Notes under the pieces: model-generated
Told to the model about the DNA's origin: nothing
The model's input: the letters and a program-made list of their open reading frames with translations, nothing else
Database searches by the model: none
From: Trichodelitschia bisporula
Taxonomy: Eukaryota > Ascomycota > Dothideomycetes > Phaeotrichales > Phaeotrichaceae
Direction of reading: 5' to 3'
Assembly: GCA_010356995.1 (NCBI GenBank)
Contig: ML996689.1
Location: 771,228 to 835,227, forward strand
DNA length: 64,000 nucleotides
Shown: piece after piece, positions 33,461 through 46,211 of the stretch
How the letters are laid out: each line of letters begins with the position of its first letter
How positions within the stretch are numbered: position 1 is the stretch's first letter
Translations under genes and position numbers: made by a program

Positions 33461-34855
33461 GGCCCTCGATGGGGAGGAGATATTCACGAAGCCCAACTGG
33501 GGCCTTTGATAAGCGAGTGCTTTGCACTGAATGGGATATTGCGGACGTCAGAGCTAGGCCCTGATCTAGCCTTGCCAAGCACCTGCCAAGCGCGAAGCCG
33601 GATACGTGCGTGGGCGGGTCGGGCTGCGGGGGGCGGGTAAGCGGGTGATGTTGGGCGCGGATCGGCGCGGCTAGGGGGCATCGTGGGCTATTCTACGGCT
33701 AGGCTGTGGCAAATTTTCGAGGCGTCAAGTGAGAGTTAATGTTTGAGGGGTGATCCAAAAATTTGATGCTCGATTTGTGAAGGACCGACCTGTGCCTGCT
33801 AGACTAGGAAACCGGAGAGATCTTCAGCCTAGTCGCTTTTGAGCTACCGCTTGCTGCCGCTTGCTCATTGTGCGGGTTTCTCTGCTCTGGCTTTTTTTCC
33901 TCCACGCTTCGTCGAGCGTATGCCCCATACACGTACCCCTGAGGACTGATCAAGGAGATTTTGGAAGGGAAGAAAAAAGGGACGATAGCTAACTCCAAAA
34001 TGTGAAAATACCCCGCTCGCGCGAGGAGTTTGACCCCTTTATGTTGTTGTATGACGGACAGTGCTCCAGAACGCAGGGACGAATAACGCGGAAACGACGC
34101 AATTGCGGCGGGACGTGTGGGGGAGGTGCATCTGTAGTTTCTCCCCCTTATCAGTCTCCCTTGCCGCTGGTGGTTGAAGTGTACGAAGGGAAGCGCAATG
34201 ATGGAAACAACACGATGCTGGCCAAGGAAAGCGCGATGTCAAATCTCCCGTGCTGCCTGATGGAAACCGTTCTTTCCCCTTTCCCGTCCGTGAGCCCTGT
34301 CCGATCCAACCGTGCCCGCCGTGCTTTCCCTGCCGATATCCCATTTCCCAGCGCTTCCGAGTGATATAAGGAAACGCGAAAAAGTTGAGAGCGAGCGTGC
34401 GGAAGAACCTAATCGAGTCGACTAAAGGCAATATGAGGAGGCTCAAAAGGACGAAAGGGGGAAGCAAAAGCCGGCGCAAGTAAAGAAAACGAAGGAAGAC
34501 GAGCATAACTCGCAATGAAGCAATGAACGAAGCAAAAAGGACAAGATCCGCCATCGCCGTTCCCCCACCCTCCGTTCCCTTTCCCGTCCCTCCGTACCAG
34601 CCCATGAATGCCAAAGATGCCCCAAATCTTCCTCCCAAAACCTCGCCATAGTAGGCTCTCCAATCTGAAAATGCAATGCAGGCCCGGGTCGGCATGCAAT
34701 CCGCTCTCCCACTCTCCCGCAAAACGGCCCAACGGCCTCCTCATCTCCTCCTCTTCACCCCCAAATCTGGTTCACGATCTCATCGCCCCCATCCTCCCCC
34801 CAGCAAAACTGCCAGAGAAGAGAAAGGGGCATACATCGCGACCAGCCCAACGCAC
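33461..34855. other. Intergenic between convergent PXA-domain and CENP-B-type genes
   Basis: No supported gene in 1.4 kb. A minus-strand open frame across 34039-34722 has odd composition and probably lies in the 3' flank of the CENP-B-type gene. Confidence 0.5.
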
Positions 34856-36890
34856 TCACTGCCCATCCCCCCTCGCCCCAAACCCCCCCTGCTCAATCCG
34901 ATGCATCCCACCCGGCATCTCCCCCCCACCCCTTGAATGCAACTCCAACTTCTGCATCAATTTCCCCACAACAAGATACTCCTGCGGCTCGAGCTGAAAA
35001 AAGCTCATAACAACCTCCAGTGCCCGCCTCGTATCCTCCACACTCGGCGTCCCCCCCGCAGCCCCCGTGGGACTCCCTCTCGGACTCCCCTTCACATCCG
35101 GCGTCGCAGGCGTCTCGACCGACCCTGCATCCCGGCGCGTCAGCATAGATTCCCGGCCTCCCCCCCCGCCAGACGAAGTCGCCATGCCCATATCCAGCCC
35201 CACGACCCCTAGCCCCGTCATCTCGCCCTCGTACTTCCCCAGCGGACTCCCGCGCCCACTCCCGCCCATTCCCCCTTCCCCTCCCCCGTGTCCCCCCCCA
35301 GGCCCCGACTCTCCGCTCCCCCCGCCTCCGCTCCCAGTGAATCCCGCGTCTAGGCTCCCGATTACAGGGAATGTCTGGCTGCGGGGCCTAGGGTGGAAAG
35401 CGCTGCTCCCGAGGGGCCCGGTCGCGCTGCCGCGTTGAGGTTGTGCTTGGGATTGAGCTTGTTGTTGCTGGGCGGCGGAGGCGGGCGAGTATGGCGCGTG
35501 CAGGCCCGGGCTGAAGAAGGCCTCGGGGCTGGTGGGCGTGTAGCCCGAGGCCGGCTCTGAGTCGGCGAAGGCGCTGGCGAGCGAGGAGGCGCTGAGACTG
35601 TGGTAGGGCTTGTGGTGGGGGAAATCGGGGAAGGGCGCGTGCTTGGTCGGCGGCGAGGTAGGGGTTTGGTGTTGTGTTTGGTGGGGGGTCAAGGAGGCGG
35701 GGCCGCTGACGGAGCTGGAGCGCTGGGAGAGGTGCGGGTGTGGTGAGGAGGGGGAGAGGTTGGTGGAGGGGGAGTGGGCGCCGGAGGCGGGGTTTGAGAC
35801 GGGGGTGGAGGCCGGTTGCTGGAGCGAAGAGTCCGGAGCTGAGCTTCCTGCGCCATTCTCGTCGGCTGCTGCTACGCTGTTTTTGCGCGATTTGGCGCCG
35901 GCGCCGAGAAGGTTGTTCTTCTGCTTGAACTTCTCGAGCCAGGACGCGTTGTTCGCCTTCTGGTGCGAGTCTGGCGAGCCGACGGTGGTGGCGAAGAAGC
36001 GCAGCTTCTCGCGGATCAGCGCGTCGGACATGGGCAGGCCTTGCTTCTGGTGGTTCTTCGCCCAGTTGGAGAGGGCGCGCTCGATGTCGGGGAACTTGCC
36101 TTTGGATTTGCGCACGGGCGAGCGGCTGCCGTCGTCGTGCAGGTACTTTTCCTTGTTGCGGAGGACTTTGGACACGGTGCTGCGAAGATAGCGAAGTTAG
36201 GACATGATGCATGTTACTTCAATGGCCTGCTTTGCAGGCCCAAATGGTTAAAGTTCGCCCGTACCTTCGTTCCACCCCAAACATCGCTGTTCCATCGTCA
36301 GTCTTGTGCTCTCATTCGATTCTCAGCATTCCAAAGTAAATCAACTCACCTCCAATCTCCGTCTGCTTTACGGTCGGATGCTCCTCAGCATATTGACACA
36401 TCCTCTTCCGATCTGCATCCGTCAGCGTCTTCCGCGGCGTCGGCGCGCCATGCCTCTGCGGCACCGCCAACGGCACCCCAAGCGGATGCCCCTGCAACGG
36501 CGACGCATAGCTAGACTGGCTCGTCAACATAGAGGGCCACTGGGGTTGGGCCTGGGGCGTGATAAGCGGTTGAAGCTGGTGGTAGGGAGGGCGCTGGTGG
36601 TGCTGCTGGGGAGGCGGCATGGAGCTCGACATGGAGGGTGGCATGGCGGAGGTCTGGAAAAGCGGCTCCATCGGCAGCGCGTTCCACGGCGGATAGCTGG
36701 ACGGATACTCGTGCGGAGTGTGGAAGGCGGTGTTCGGGCTCTCGAGCGGCCATGACGCGCCGCCTGATCCGCCGGCTGAGTGCGCGCCGCCTCCCGCGCT
36801 GCTCGGCGTGCTGGCGTCGTGGTAGGGGAGGCCGTGATGCGCATCCTGATGGTGATGGTCCGGCTCCATGCTAATGACTATCATGCTCAT
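34856..36890 (-). CDS. CENP-B-type helix-turn-helix DNA-binding protein
   Basis: Proteins with paired HTH_psq and HTH_CenpB domains bind DNA as fungal regulators, centromere/ARS-binding factors or domesticated pogo transposases. Exons are 36350-36890, 36265-36286 (only 22 nt) and 34856-36179, for 628 aa. Residues 1-140 are His/Pro/Ser-rich (MSMIVISMEPDHHHQD...). The first HTH spans the introns: RKTLTDADRKRMCQYAEEH, VKQTEIGAMFGVERSTV, SKVLRNKEKYL. The second follows: FPDIERALSNWAKNHQKQG, LIREKLRFFATTVGSPDSH, ASWLEKFKQKNNLLG. The rest is Ser/Pro/Gly-rich and disordered, ending in a short folded block (DTRRALEVVMSFFQLEPQEY). No DDE transposase domain is present, so this is a host regulator rather than an active pogo element. 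The 22-nt exon is needed to complete the first HTH. Very sure of domains; target unknown. Confidence 0.88.
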
Positions 36891-39800
36891 TCGGGCGGTG
36901 GGGCGCGGGGCTGCGCTAATCGGTTTCGACACAGGGCGGGGGCGCCGGTATCAAAGATCCTTCAACGACGGGGAGTCCTGGATGGGATGGATCCGGGCCG
37001 AAGAAGATGTCGTCCAGATATTGAATTCGTCAGCTCAGCCGAGTAACCTGGATTTACCGGTACGGACGGCGTGTGTCCGCGCTGAGATTGATCTCCTCGG
37101 GTAGCGTTCATGCATAAAACGAACCGATCCCGGTGGCAACTGACGATACGATGCTGAATATGGGCGTGTGACGGATGACCCAAGATACCTGAGGACGTGG
37201 GGGATGCAGAGAGGGGTGAGGTTGTGTGCGTTGGAGGGGTGTGGGTATGATGGGGGGGTGATGGTCCAAATATGCACAAGGCGCAAAAGGCTGCAGGAAA
37301 GAAGACAATTGCGGACGAGGCCCCGCTTGAACACGTATTCTCACATGCGGAGTAAACGGAAAAGTAAAAATCAAGGCGCGATATGCAGAAGGCAATTGTT
37401 ATGCAGAAGGTCGAGGTGAATCTGAAGAAGAGAAGAGGAGGGGGGAGTGGATAGTTAACAGGGACGTTTGGTGGAGGAAAGGCCGCAGCGGGAAAGGCAC
37501 CAAAAAGGCAGCAAAGAAGAGAGGGCCCAAAGCCAAATCGCACCGTATAGACCCCCAAGTAGCAATGGACTAGTAATAACAAGCCTTTTGTATCTACAGA
37601 TACATGGTATTGTACTAAAGTTACATCGGGGAGGTCCAGAAGGGATCGAGGGGACCGGCACGAGGAGGTGTTTAACTGAATGGAGGGGGTCCCTGCTCGG
37701 TGCCTCGTGGGTATGGACCTTTCTTACTGGACTGGCGCATTTTTGCTCAGTAGAAGGCGGGGAGGGGAGAGGAGGAGGGGGTAGAAGGGGTGGGAGAGGG
37801 AAGACAAGGTGCAAGGCTCGTTCCGGGGGCCCAATGCTAGGCCCAATTTTCCCATCAAGCTCTTCGAGTTTCGGAATGGAAGACGAAGTAGACGGGTTAC
37901 AGATTCTTGCTGTCAGTAAGCGGTAACTGGCCGTTTATGGGGTTGAGAGGGAGAATTGAGGGGGGGGGGATGTACCTGATGATCTCCGACTACCGAATGG
38001 AGAGAAGTTGAGCCGATAATTGGAGTAGGATAGCAGGCGCAAAGTGGTCATGCTCTCTGTCAGATGGGACGTCCGCTTTGCCTAGCACCGACTTTCCGAC
38101 TATCGTGATTTCATGCCTCAAGGCTGGGCATGGAATAGCCCGAAGCCTAACCTCGCGGGTGTCAGCCTCTGAGAGAAGCCGTACGGGAAGTAAAGAGAGA
38201 AGCAAGTGAGAGAGAACTTGGAAGAAGAGAAAGAAAAGAGAGCAAAGTCTCAGCGACGGCATTGGCGCGGCCACAAGAAAGCCTGTCCAGGCGTCGGGCT
38301 GTCAGCAAATGGGAATCGTAGCCTGAGCCATGGCCCTGCTCCCACTTGGCCTTTCTATGGTTGATATATCCCTCCCAGCGGCGTTTATCGACAAGCATAA
38401 CCCCCTCTTCCCCTAGTCGGAGTAGCTCTCACCAGCTTTGTACGGCGTAAAACAGCCACCTAAGCCTCCAGGAAAGGAAAGAAAAATAAGAACAGAAGCG
38501 AAAGCTCTTGGTGGAATGCGAGTGGAAGACGGAGAGGCAAGGCAAGCCTATCCTGATCGTACCGTACATGGCGGCGGATATGGCATCCTCAGGCCTTGGA
38601 CTGTTCGACATCTTTTCCCCCTCAAGTCGTCTTCCTCCCCCACTCCGCCCAGTCCTCTCCGATCCAATCCCTGCTACTCCTTGCACCCAATTGCTCCACT
38701 TCTTTCAAAGTCTCCACTCGGGATCTTGAACCTCGTCACCAAGACAATCGATATATTAATATCACCTCCACACCCAGGTTTCCAGTCCTCCAGTCCTCCC
38801 CAATGTCCTATCCGGCTTGCGAAACGGCTTCCCGACGAAGGCTCCTGGCCGCAGCAACTCCCGACAATTCGGCCCCAGGTTGCCAGGTACGAGATAGGAC
38901 CTTGGGATTGACTGATATTGATTTGCCGACACTGCCTCAGGGCCGCCGCGCCCTAAAAGCAAAGCAAACGGTGCCCTCGCATTACCAACGGCGGTGGTGA
39001 AGATAGGACTACTCAATCGACCCACGGGATCCCGAAGCTGAGGAACTGTCAGGCTGGGGTCTCCATGCGTCTTTTCGTCCGCCGGGCTGATACCAGGGCC
39101 CGGCGCGTCATGTCATAGGGGAGAGGAGAGAGAAGAAACGGAAGACCGGATATCTACGGTAGCGAGGCGACAACAAGCTGGGGTTGCATTTCGTCATTTC
39201 ATGCTCCAGGGAAACTGATCCTCAGGGTGGAAGACCGCCCCATCTCAGATCTGACGATTTGACGATTATCAGCACCCAAGCATTGAAGCCCGGGCAGCGA
39301 GGGGCAAGCGAAACGCAACCGCAGCGCAGTAAACTCCGTTGCCAGCCTCGCGCCAACAGAGAGCGCGCGCTCGACGCCCAGGGGCTGACGTCCTCGCCAC
39401 TCAACTGCATTGCAGTCGTCAGTGCGGTCAATGCTTCTCCATTCCGCGGATGCTGCTCCTCTCATTCTCGTACGAGCAACGGGAGAGGCTTTGAGCTTCT
39501 GCAGACAACCCGCTTAGGCCCTTCTTAGCTCTTAGATCTTCCATCGGCTAATCGTTTACTCAAATTCACGATGCGGCGCAGCCGCCGACGTCGGGAAGGA
39601 TGGTGGCCTACTCGTCGCGAGAAGCGAGATCACTACAAACCGGGCAACTACGCGGGGCGCGTGTGGGAGGGGTTAGCTGGTGAGCCGAAGCATGATCAAT
39701 GACAAAGCAAGCTTTGGTGTGGGAGAAAAACGGTCGGTAAAAAGCTAAAAGATCCGCCTTTTTTTTCCCTTTCCGCTTCCTTCGCCCCGTCGACGACTAT

Positions 39801-40589
39801 GGCGGAAGAGCTGCATCTCGGGGCGGCTCGAGAGCGACGGCCAGAGGCGGGCGCGCTGCAGCTTGGCGGGGCCGAGGAGTTGGGTTTGCGAGTTGGGCTG
39901 CGGTGGCTTTTTAACTCGGACCATGGCTGATCTGGGGGGTCCGCTTGATCTCGGCTATAGAGTACCTCGTAGTAAAGAGAGTTGACACCTTCAAGCGTGG
40001 TCGTCAAGTGTCGCACAAGCTCGAGATGAGGCGACACGAGGCGAGATGAGATGGACGAAGATGATGGAGATGATGGAGGTGGAGGTGATGGTGGAGGTGA
40101 TGGCGTTGAGTGTTGAGTGCACAAGCAGCTTCCTTCGGCTGGACCCTAGATTACGTAGCCGTGACGATATCGCCAAAGGATCAAGGGCAACTACCACCCG
40201 CACATCATCCATCCCGCTCCTTCCATGGGTTGTTGTTGCTGCTCGCTTCACGCACATAACGAACATCCGAGTCTAACCGCTGCTTACCACCTCATACCAG
40301 CTCACCAGCAACCATGGAACAATTGACATCTAATATACCCCTCCTAACCCTCCGGCATATATACGAACCATGCCGACCATCCATCCCAACGTCCCAACAG
40401 CCCGTAAACCCTTCATCTATCCCTCCAAACCCTCCTCCGCGTCACCGTGAACCCAACCCCATCTCCCGCGTCGTCCCAGGTCCTTCCCCGCCTGCAGCAA
40501 GCATACAGGACAATCGCATCACCTGGCGCCAGTCGCAGCCAGCCCAGGACGCCCCTCCAACACCACGCAGATTACAGGGCAAAGAACCT

Positions 40590-40626
<37 letters not shown>

Positions 40627-41040
40627 CTGCAATCAAGCCGATCGGGTTCAATGTCAGCGAGCAACGGCCAGCACAAGGCTAGTTAGTTAAGCAGACGGCT
40701 GCCCGCGTTACGAGCTCAAGGCCCTTGCAATAACTGTCCCAAGCCCTTGCTCAACGACGAAACCCACCCACAGCGCCAACTACAATTGCAAAATTCCGAA
40801 CAACGTGATGGAAGCTTCACAACCGACTCTGCCACGTCCCCTCCTCCAGCCTCTTCCATCCCCTCCCCCCACCATCTTCACCCGCAGCTTTCCACGCCTC
40901 TCCCCCTGGCCCAAGCGCTCTCGGGCTGAAGCTCAGGCCGACGCACTGCGCTGCACTGCGGAGAGAGTCGAGGTTAGTCCCGGGTCATGCCGGCCGGCGG
41001 AGCATGAGGGGAAAAGAGCCATCATTGCAATCGCCCAATA
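36891..41040. other. 4.1-kb gene-poor region
   Basis: The proximal ~1.5 kb (to about 38.4 kb) is probably the long promoter and leader of the CENP-B-type gene. I see only short frames beyond it. One at 38803-39000 (plus, starting MSYPACETASRRRLLAAATP, good CCCCAATG context) is a weak 65-aa candidate. Another, 40314-40682, spans the poly-C tract and is probably chance. Confidence 0.45.
40591..40624. repeat. Homopolymer of 34 C residues
   Basis: An uninterrupted run of 34 cytosines (G run on the other strand). Such tracts can form G-quadruplex or i-motif structures and are unstable in replication. Exact length in an assembly is often unreliable. Confidence 0.9.
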
Positions 41041-41622
41041 TCAGGCTGCGCGATCGACCTTTGACGGTCGTACCAGAGAGAGAGCGCAGAAGCAGACGGA
41101 CCTAGAACGTTGAAATGTGCTACCCGTAAGGACGTAGCATCCCGAGCCCTGCTCTCCCTCTTCAATCCACTCGCACCTACCTCTCCAGTATTCTATAGCC
41201 TCACCATCCTCAAATCGCGTCGCAAGGCCCCAACCCGCAAAACCGTGCCTATATCGTACCCTCCCTTCCCGATACCAGCCCCCCAGCCGCAACCCCAGCA
41301 CCCGCCTGGGATCCCCCCGCTCCTCCCACCGTCCAATTCGCTCCCCAATTTTCTCATTGGCCAGGACCACAAATTCACTCCTCCAATCGCGAGTCCCCCA
41401 CACCCAAAACTCTCAAAGACCGCAACAAGGGCCTCCCGGACCCTCTGCCCCGCCCACGCTAACCCCATCGTAGAAGCCCCCCCCCTCAAAAACCCTCCCC
41501 CCATCTCGCTCGTGCCAAAACACCAACCACATGTGCAACACGGCCTCTTGCACGATGACAGGTCCCACCTCCCCACACTCCGCAGTACCAGTGACGTTCG
41601 GCAGAGCACCGTTCGCCTCCAT
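41041..41622 (-). CDS. Orphan protein, ~175 aa, two exons
   Basis: I do not recognise this protein. An ATG at 41622 opens MEANGALPNVTGTAECGEVG, then VIVQEAVLHMWLVFWHERDG. The frame meets a stop near 41420, but the same frame resumes at once with FWVWGTRDWRSEFVVLANE, IGRWEERGDPRRVLGLRLG and GWGLATRFEDGEAIEYWRG. A 54-nt intron (41410-41463, GTTAGC donor, GAGAG acceptor) would remove the stop and keep frame. A GGGGGGGGG run at ~41485 is a possible sequencing weak point. Exon 2 is Trp-, Arg- and Glu-rich and looks like a compact beta-rich domain, but I know no match. The opposite strand also has open frames, so strand choice rests on composition and on the frame continuity. Confidence 0.35.
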
Positions 41623-42932
41623 CAACAAAGCTAACAATATCTACATCCCTACGTATAAAAATCTATCTCGGGAAACAACATCGTGCAACACCATCCCATC
41701 GCCCGTAGCTGACATTAAACTAACCGTACCCAAAAACGCCCCCAACGGGCACCGCCACCCCACGGCCCGCAAAGGAGATAAGCACGCCTTCGCTCCCTCC
41801 TCCGGCGGCGGCGGCGGGTGTCCGTCACACTGCGATCAGCAGTCCGTGTCGAAGACTGCGCAGCAACCTTACCCCTCAAAACAGAAGCCTCCATAATATC
41901 CCCTGTCCAACCTCCGATCCGCCGCACGAGATGCGCACTCGTCGGTCCAAAAACACCGAGATGCGCGCCATAGCTTCACTTCCCCCCCAAACCCCGGCCC
42001 GCCGCCCGCCTCACTGCCGTGTGCCAGATCCTTCCTACTAGAAAACCTAGACTAGCAACCAGCTCGTCTCCTGCGGCCTTTTGCCCTGCCCAGTCGGAGG
42101 CTTCGGGCGGCCCATGACCGGAAGTGCTAGCTTGCCAAAACGCTCGTCGACATCCCGTCTTGCCGCGAGGCCTGAGAGAGTCGCGATTCTAACGCAACGG
42201 TAGAGGAGGCGAGGTTGAAGGGCCTTGAGAAGTGAAGCACTATTCGCCTACCACTATAGTCCTCCCGTACACCAATGTACAGTATTGTACGGTATTGCGA
42301 AAAGTCTAGATGCTCCCGAAGATTATCCTACCGGAGAAACATACGCTCAGGCCTCTTTTCCCCCACGCGAAAATAGATCTCCATCAGCAAATGAACGCTC
42401 GCACGCTGGTGTTTGGACATTCGACAACGCTCATTGGGACGATGATGGAAGAACGCGATGACAGAAAGCGAGGTACCTACAGCCGTTCCCGTCTTCTCCA
42501 CTTCATCCTCTCCAATCTCTATCCTGCGAAGTGATCCTGCCCACCCCTGCTCATCATGGCGGACACGAAGCCTTCCCACGAGACAATCTCATGTACCCCA
42601 ACCCCACGATGCACCACACACCAAGGTCGATCCCCCAATTGGCCCTTCAAAGAGTAGAAGCGGCACCATCCGTTTCCCTCCTCCTCATGCGACTCGCTCC
42701 CTCGCCGCCTCCGCATTGCCTCCACAGTTGCGCAGCTTCTTCAGGTCGGAACCGAAAAGTCTCGCCTAGCCCTTCCCCTCGGAACTATGATTAGTATTGT
42801 TGCAATGCCCCTCTGTCTTACACGCCATTCGACGGGTCTCGAGTTACAATAGCATCCACACTAAAGCCGCACCCTCGTGATCAGCGGCCACCGGACGAGT
42901 CCCCACCGTTGGGCCGCATCGCTGCCCAATGA
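41623..42932. other. Intergenic
   Basis: No supported gene in 1.3 kb. A short CGG/GCC run near 41805-41825 is the only low-complexity sequence seen. Confidence 0.5.
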
Positions 42933-44453
42933 TCAGCGCTTGATGATGGTTACTATTGAAGATTCAATATTAGCCTTGCTGCTCTCCCGATTCGCTTTCC
43001 GCATCCCCCACGAGTGAACTTACTGATATCTTCATCCGCCAGCTCATGAGAGAGCCCGACACGCTGGGGCTGATGCTTCACAGACTTGCCATACACAATG
43101 GCATGTTTAAACTGCTCCACAATCGTTTTGTGTATCGCGTTACACTAGTACAGTAAGTGCGCCGTCCCATCCATCTTCTCGTTGGCAATTGGCCACTTAC
43201 GAAGTCTTCCACAGTGCACGCCGTGGACCGTAGAACCACAGGAGCCGAGTAGTCCGGCATCTTGCCCTTGGGCTTCGTATAGACACGCACCAGATTCAGG
43301 CGTTCCCACATCTGCTCGAGCAGCTCATCGACGTTCCATCCATGCTCAGAGCTGATTGGACAGGCATGGGGGATGCGATATAGGAGGTCCAGCTCTTCGA
43401 TGGTGATGGCGTCGATCTTGTTGAGAGCGTAAATGACCGGGATGTAGGCTCGAGCCTTTGCCTCCAGCACGTCGATAAGGTCGTCTATCGTGGCGTCGCA
43501 GCGGATGGCGATGTCGGCCGAAGAGATGCGGTACTCGTGCATGACGGCCTTGATTTCCTGCAAGGGTCAGCTCTGGCGCCCTCAGTGGAAGGCCTGGTGC
43601 TCACTTCATGGTCAATATGCGTCAGGGGTACGGTGCTGGTGATGTTGAGGCCTCCCTTGTCCTTTTTGCGGAACACAATGTTAGGCGGACTCTTGTTGAT
43701 ACGGATCCCAAACCCTTCCAACTCTTGCTCGATGACACGCTTGTCTGTCAGGGGCTTGTTGACATCCAGGACGATGAAGATCAGATGGCACGTCTTGGCC
43801 ACGGCAATGACCTGTCGACCGCGACCCTTGCCGTCCTTTGCTCCTTGGATGATACCAGGCAGATCAAGCATCTGAATCTTTGCGCCATTGTACATAACCT
43901 GACCGGGGACGGTGGTGAGGGTGGTAAACTCGTACGCCGCTGCTTCCGAGTGCTGACCCGTCAGTCGACTCATGAGAGTACTCTTGCCGACGGAAGGAAA
44001 ACCGATGAAGCCAACGCTGGCAACACCCGTTCTTGCGACATCGAACCCAACTATACGAGCATAAGCCCTTCATGCCCTTGTGTGGTATAGTATCTTACGT
44101 ACCGCCGGCACCGCCGCCGCCAGATGATGGTGTCAAAAGCTCGCGCTTGAGTTTGGCTAGCTTCGCTTTGAGTTGACCTAGGAAGTATGAGCCGCTGTCT
44201 CCTGTCTTCTGATCCGACATGTCGTATCACCGGAACGCACCTAGATGGAATGACGTGGCCTTGTTCTTTTGCGTGCGGGCCATCTGTCAACCGTTAGTCT
44301 GTCCTCTTGCTGCACGTGAGGGGCGCCGGCCGCATGGCAGTTGGTAACGTACTTCCGTCTCGATTTCCTTGATCTGTACACCCACGGAGCTGTCAGTGAT
44401 GAGCGGGGTGCGCACAAGGGACGGATACTCGCCTTGTCTACGGTGGTCGACAT
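42933..44453 (-). CDS. rbg1: DRG1/Rbg1 developmentally regulated GTPase
   Basis: DRG1 (yeast Rbg1) is a cytoplasmic Obg-related GTPase that associates with translating ribosomes together with a DFRP partner (Tma46). Eight exons: 44433-44453, 44353-44373, 44241-44283, 44103-44177, 43605-44050, 43201-43557, 43024-43144 and 42933-42952, giving 367 aa, close to yeast Rbg1 (369). Sequence in order: [40 protein letters not shown], the P-loop GFPSVGKST, switch [20 protein letters not shown], base-specificity motif LNKID, and the C-terminal TGS domain ending [12 protein letters not shown] and a final ITIIKR in its own exon. The first intron has a GC donor (AAG|GCGAGT), the rest GT. The first two exons are 21 nt each. 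Very sure of family and nearly all borders. Confidence 0.96.
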
Positions 44454-46211
44454 TTTGGCTCAAACGATAAAGACAGTGTCTAAGTGTATGAGAGTGTTGA
44501 TGTGTGAGTGTTGGTGGTTGCGATGATGTCGTAGTGCTTGCCACAAAGAAGCGGGGTGGTTTTGGGGTTTTGGTGCGAAGTGGCGCAAAATTGCTGTGCT
44601 TGCAGAGAGACTTTCTCGAACACCCCTGTCCCCGCTGACCATACCCCACCCTTGAACCCGCTTGTGGCGATGGTTCCCTCCCAAAGCTTCTTGGGGTAAC
44701 AGTAATCTTGAGTCGGAAGATTAATGGACGTGTGTCCTCTGTGTCCCGGCTCCCACCTTATCCCGCACTTGGTGTCACTTGCACTGCCGAGCAGGCTCGC
44801 CATAAGAGGCGAGAGCCGTTTTGGTAGTGCTTTACCGACCGTGTACTGTGGTAAGAGAATCAAGGAACAGGGAGGTCCCTCAAATCATGTGAGGGTCAGA
44901 ACAATTCATTCCTCTTCGAACTGGAAGAGTCTATCCGGTAGCAGTTTCGCCTCAGACTGCGACTGTTCATGTCCCAATGCCAAAGCTCGTTTCGCTTCCA
45001 ACAAATGACGTCCCCCAGCTCGATGACATCTCGGAAGATCGTTCGTGCGGGCTTGAGGGCTGACCCCCAACCCACAAGCAGCTCGCTAGGGAGGCAGAGC
45101 GGGGCAACCCCAATATCAGTTGCTCTTCCCAGACAGTCTCTTCTTCTAAAGGCTCAATGCTCAGTGCTCAACGCTCTCTCGGTGGAGGGGCGGTAAGAAG
45201 AGCTTCTGCCGCTCTGTACAGCGCACTCCGCATTCTTGTAGCATTTGTGCCACCTGTCAGCGAAATTTCCGATTCGTCAGACTCTCTCAAAAGCGCTCCA
45301 ACACCTTCAGTTTGTGCCACGTCCCTTATCGGATGCAGGTATCCAGATGTCGGAAGCACCCCTCTCTCATGCAAGCTGCACTTTGGTCTACTGCTTCTCG
45401 GGCTGGCATTGGGACGGACGAAGAACAGGATGGTTGCAGTAGATTGAATCCTGAGTTGGCTTTCTTGGTCCTAGTTCTAGATTTAATTTCATCATATCAG
45501 TAAAAAAGAGATATAAGGCCCGGTGGAAGCCCCGGGAAGCAATACATCACGCGTAGCTAGGGGGAAGATGATCATGATAGCTCCTGAGTCAGGGAAACGG
45601 ATTCTGAAGGATGGACATTGGGGGATGTACGGGTATGCGGGGCGCAAGGCGGGTGTATGCAGGGCGGCTCTCCTCGGCCAGTGGCGGGAAGCCGATGCGC
45701 CGCATCGACAGGGCGGTCAGACGCTACTTCAACAGAGCAAGCGTGGTGAAGCTTAATGTCTATCGTACTGTAAAGTCGAACGAGATGAATCGTCCAGTGG
45801 TTCGATCTCTTACTTGGCCTGCGCCGCGTGCTCCACGGCTTCCATCGTGGACGAAGCGTTTAGGTAACAACTTCAATCGTCTTCGCTACTTTCGACGTGT
45901 CTTCCCGATGCACCTGCAGTGCTAGTATGTAGGCTTCCTTAAGTCAAAGTATCCACAACCCTTACTCCGTATCTGTGCTGGCCTTGCATTACTTTCTGCA
46001 GATAACGGCTGCCGACTGCAATTGGCACTGAAGTAAGTGAAGCTCTGGACCTGCTTGTAATTCAGGGACGCACGTGCTAAGGCCCACTTCTCGCAGGACA
46101 AAGGCGCGCATTTGAGCATATTCTCCCTCAAAATCATTCCTCTGGGCTTTTTTTTTCTCGTACAACTTCTTTCTTCAATATCCCATCCATTGACCAGGCA
46201 AAATCCCTACA
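44454..46211. other. Divergent intergenic region, DRG1 and cysteine dioxygenase promoters
   Basis: No supported gene in 1.76 kb. Open frames at 44480-44863 (minus) and 45523-45925 (plus) show no recognisable features. A T-rich run (46149-46157) lies ~55 nt upstream of the cysteine dioxygenase start. Confidence 0.5.

Noticed and set aside
34039-34722. 227-aa minus-strand open frame with hydrophobic stretch
   Set aside because: It lies in the 3' flank of the CENP-B-type gene, overlaps open frames in other phases and has no recognisable features.
34856-36890. CENP-B-type gene as an active pogo/Fot transposon
   Set aside because: The HTH domains are present but there is no DDE catalytic domain, no terminal inverted repeat was seen, and the disordered C-terminus is typical of host regulators.
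39184-39528. 114-aa plus-strand open frame
   Set aside because: No protein-like composition, poor start context and an equally open opposite strand.
40314-40682. 122-aa open frame with a long proline run
   Set aside because: The proline run is the 34-bp poly-C tract read in one frame. Frames on both sides are not protein-like.
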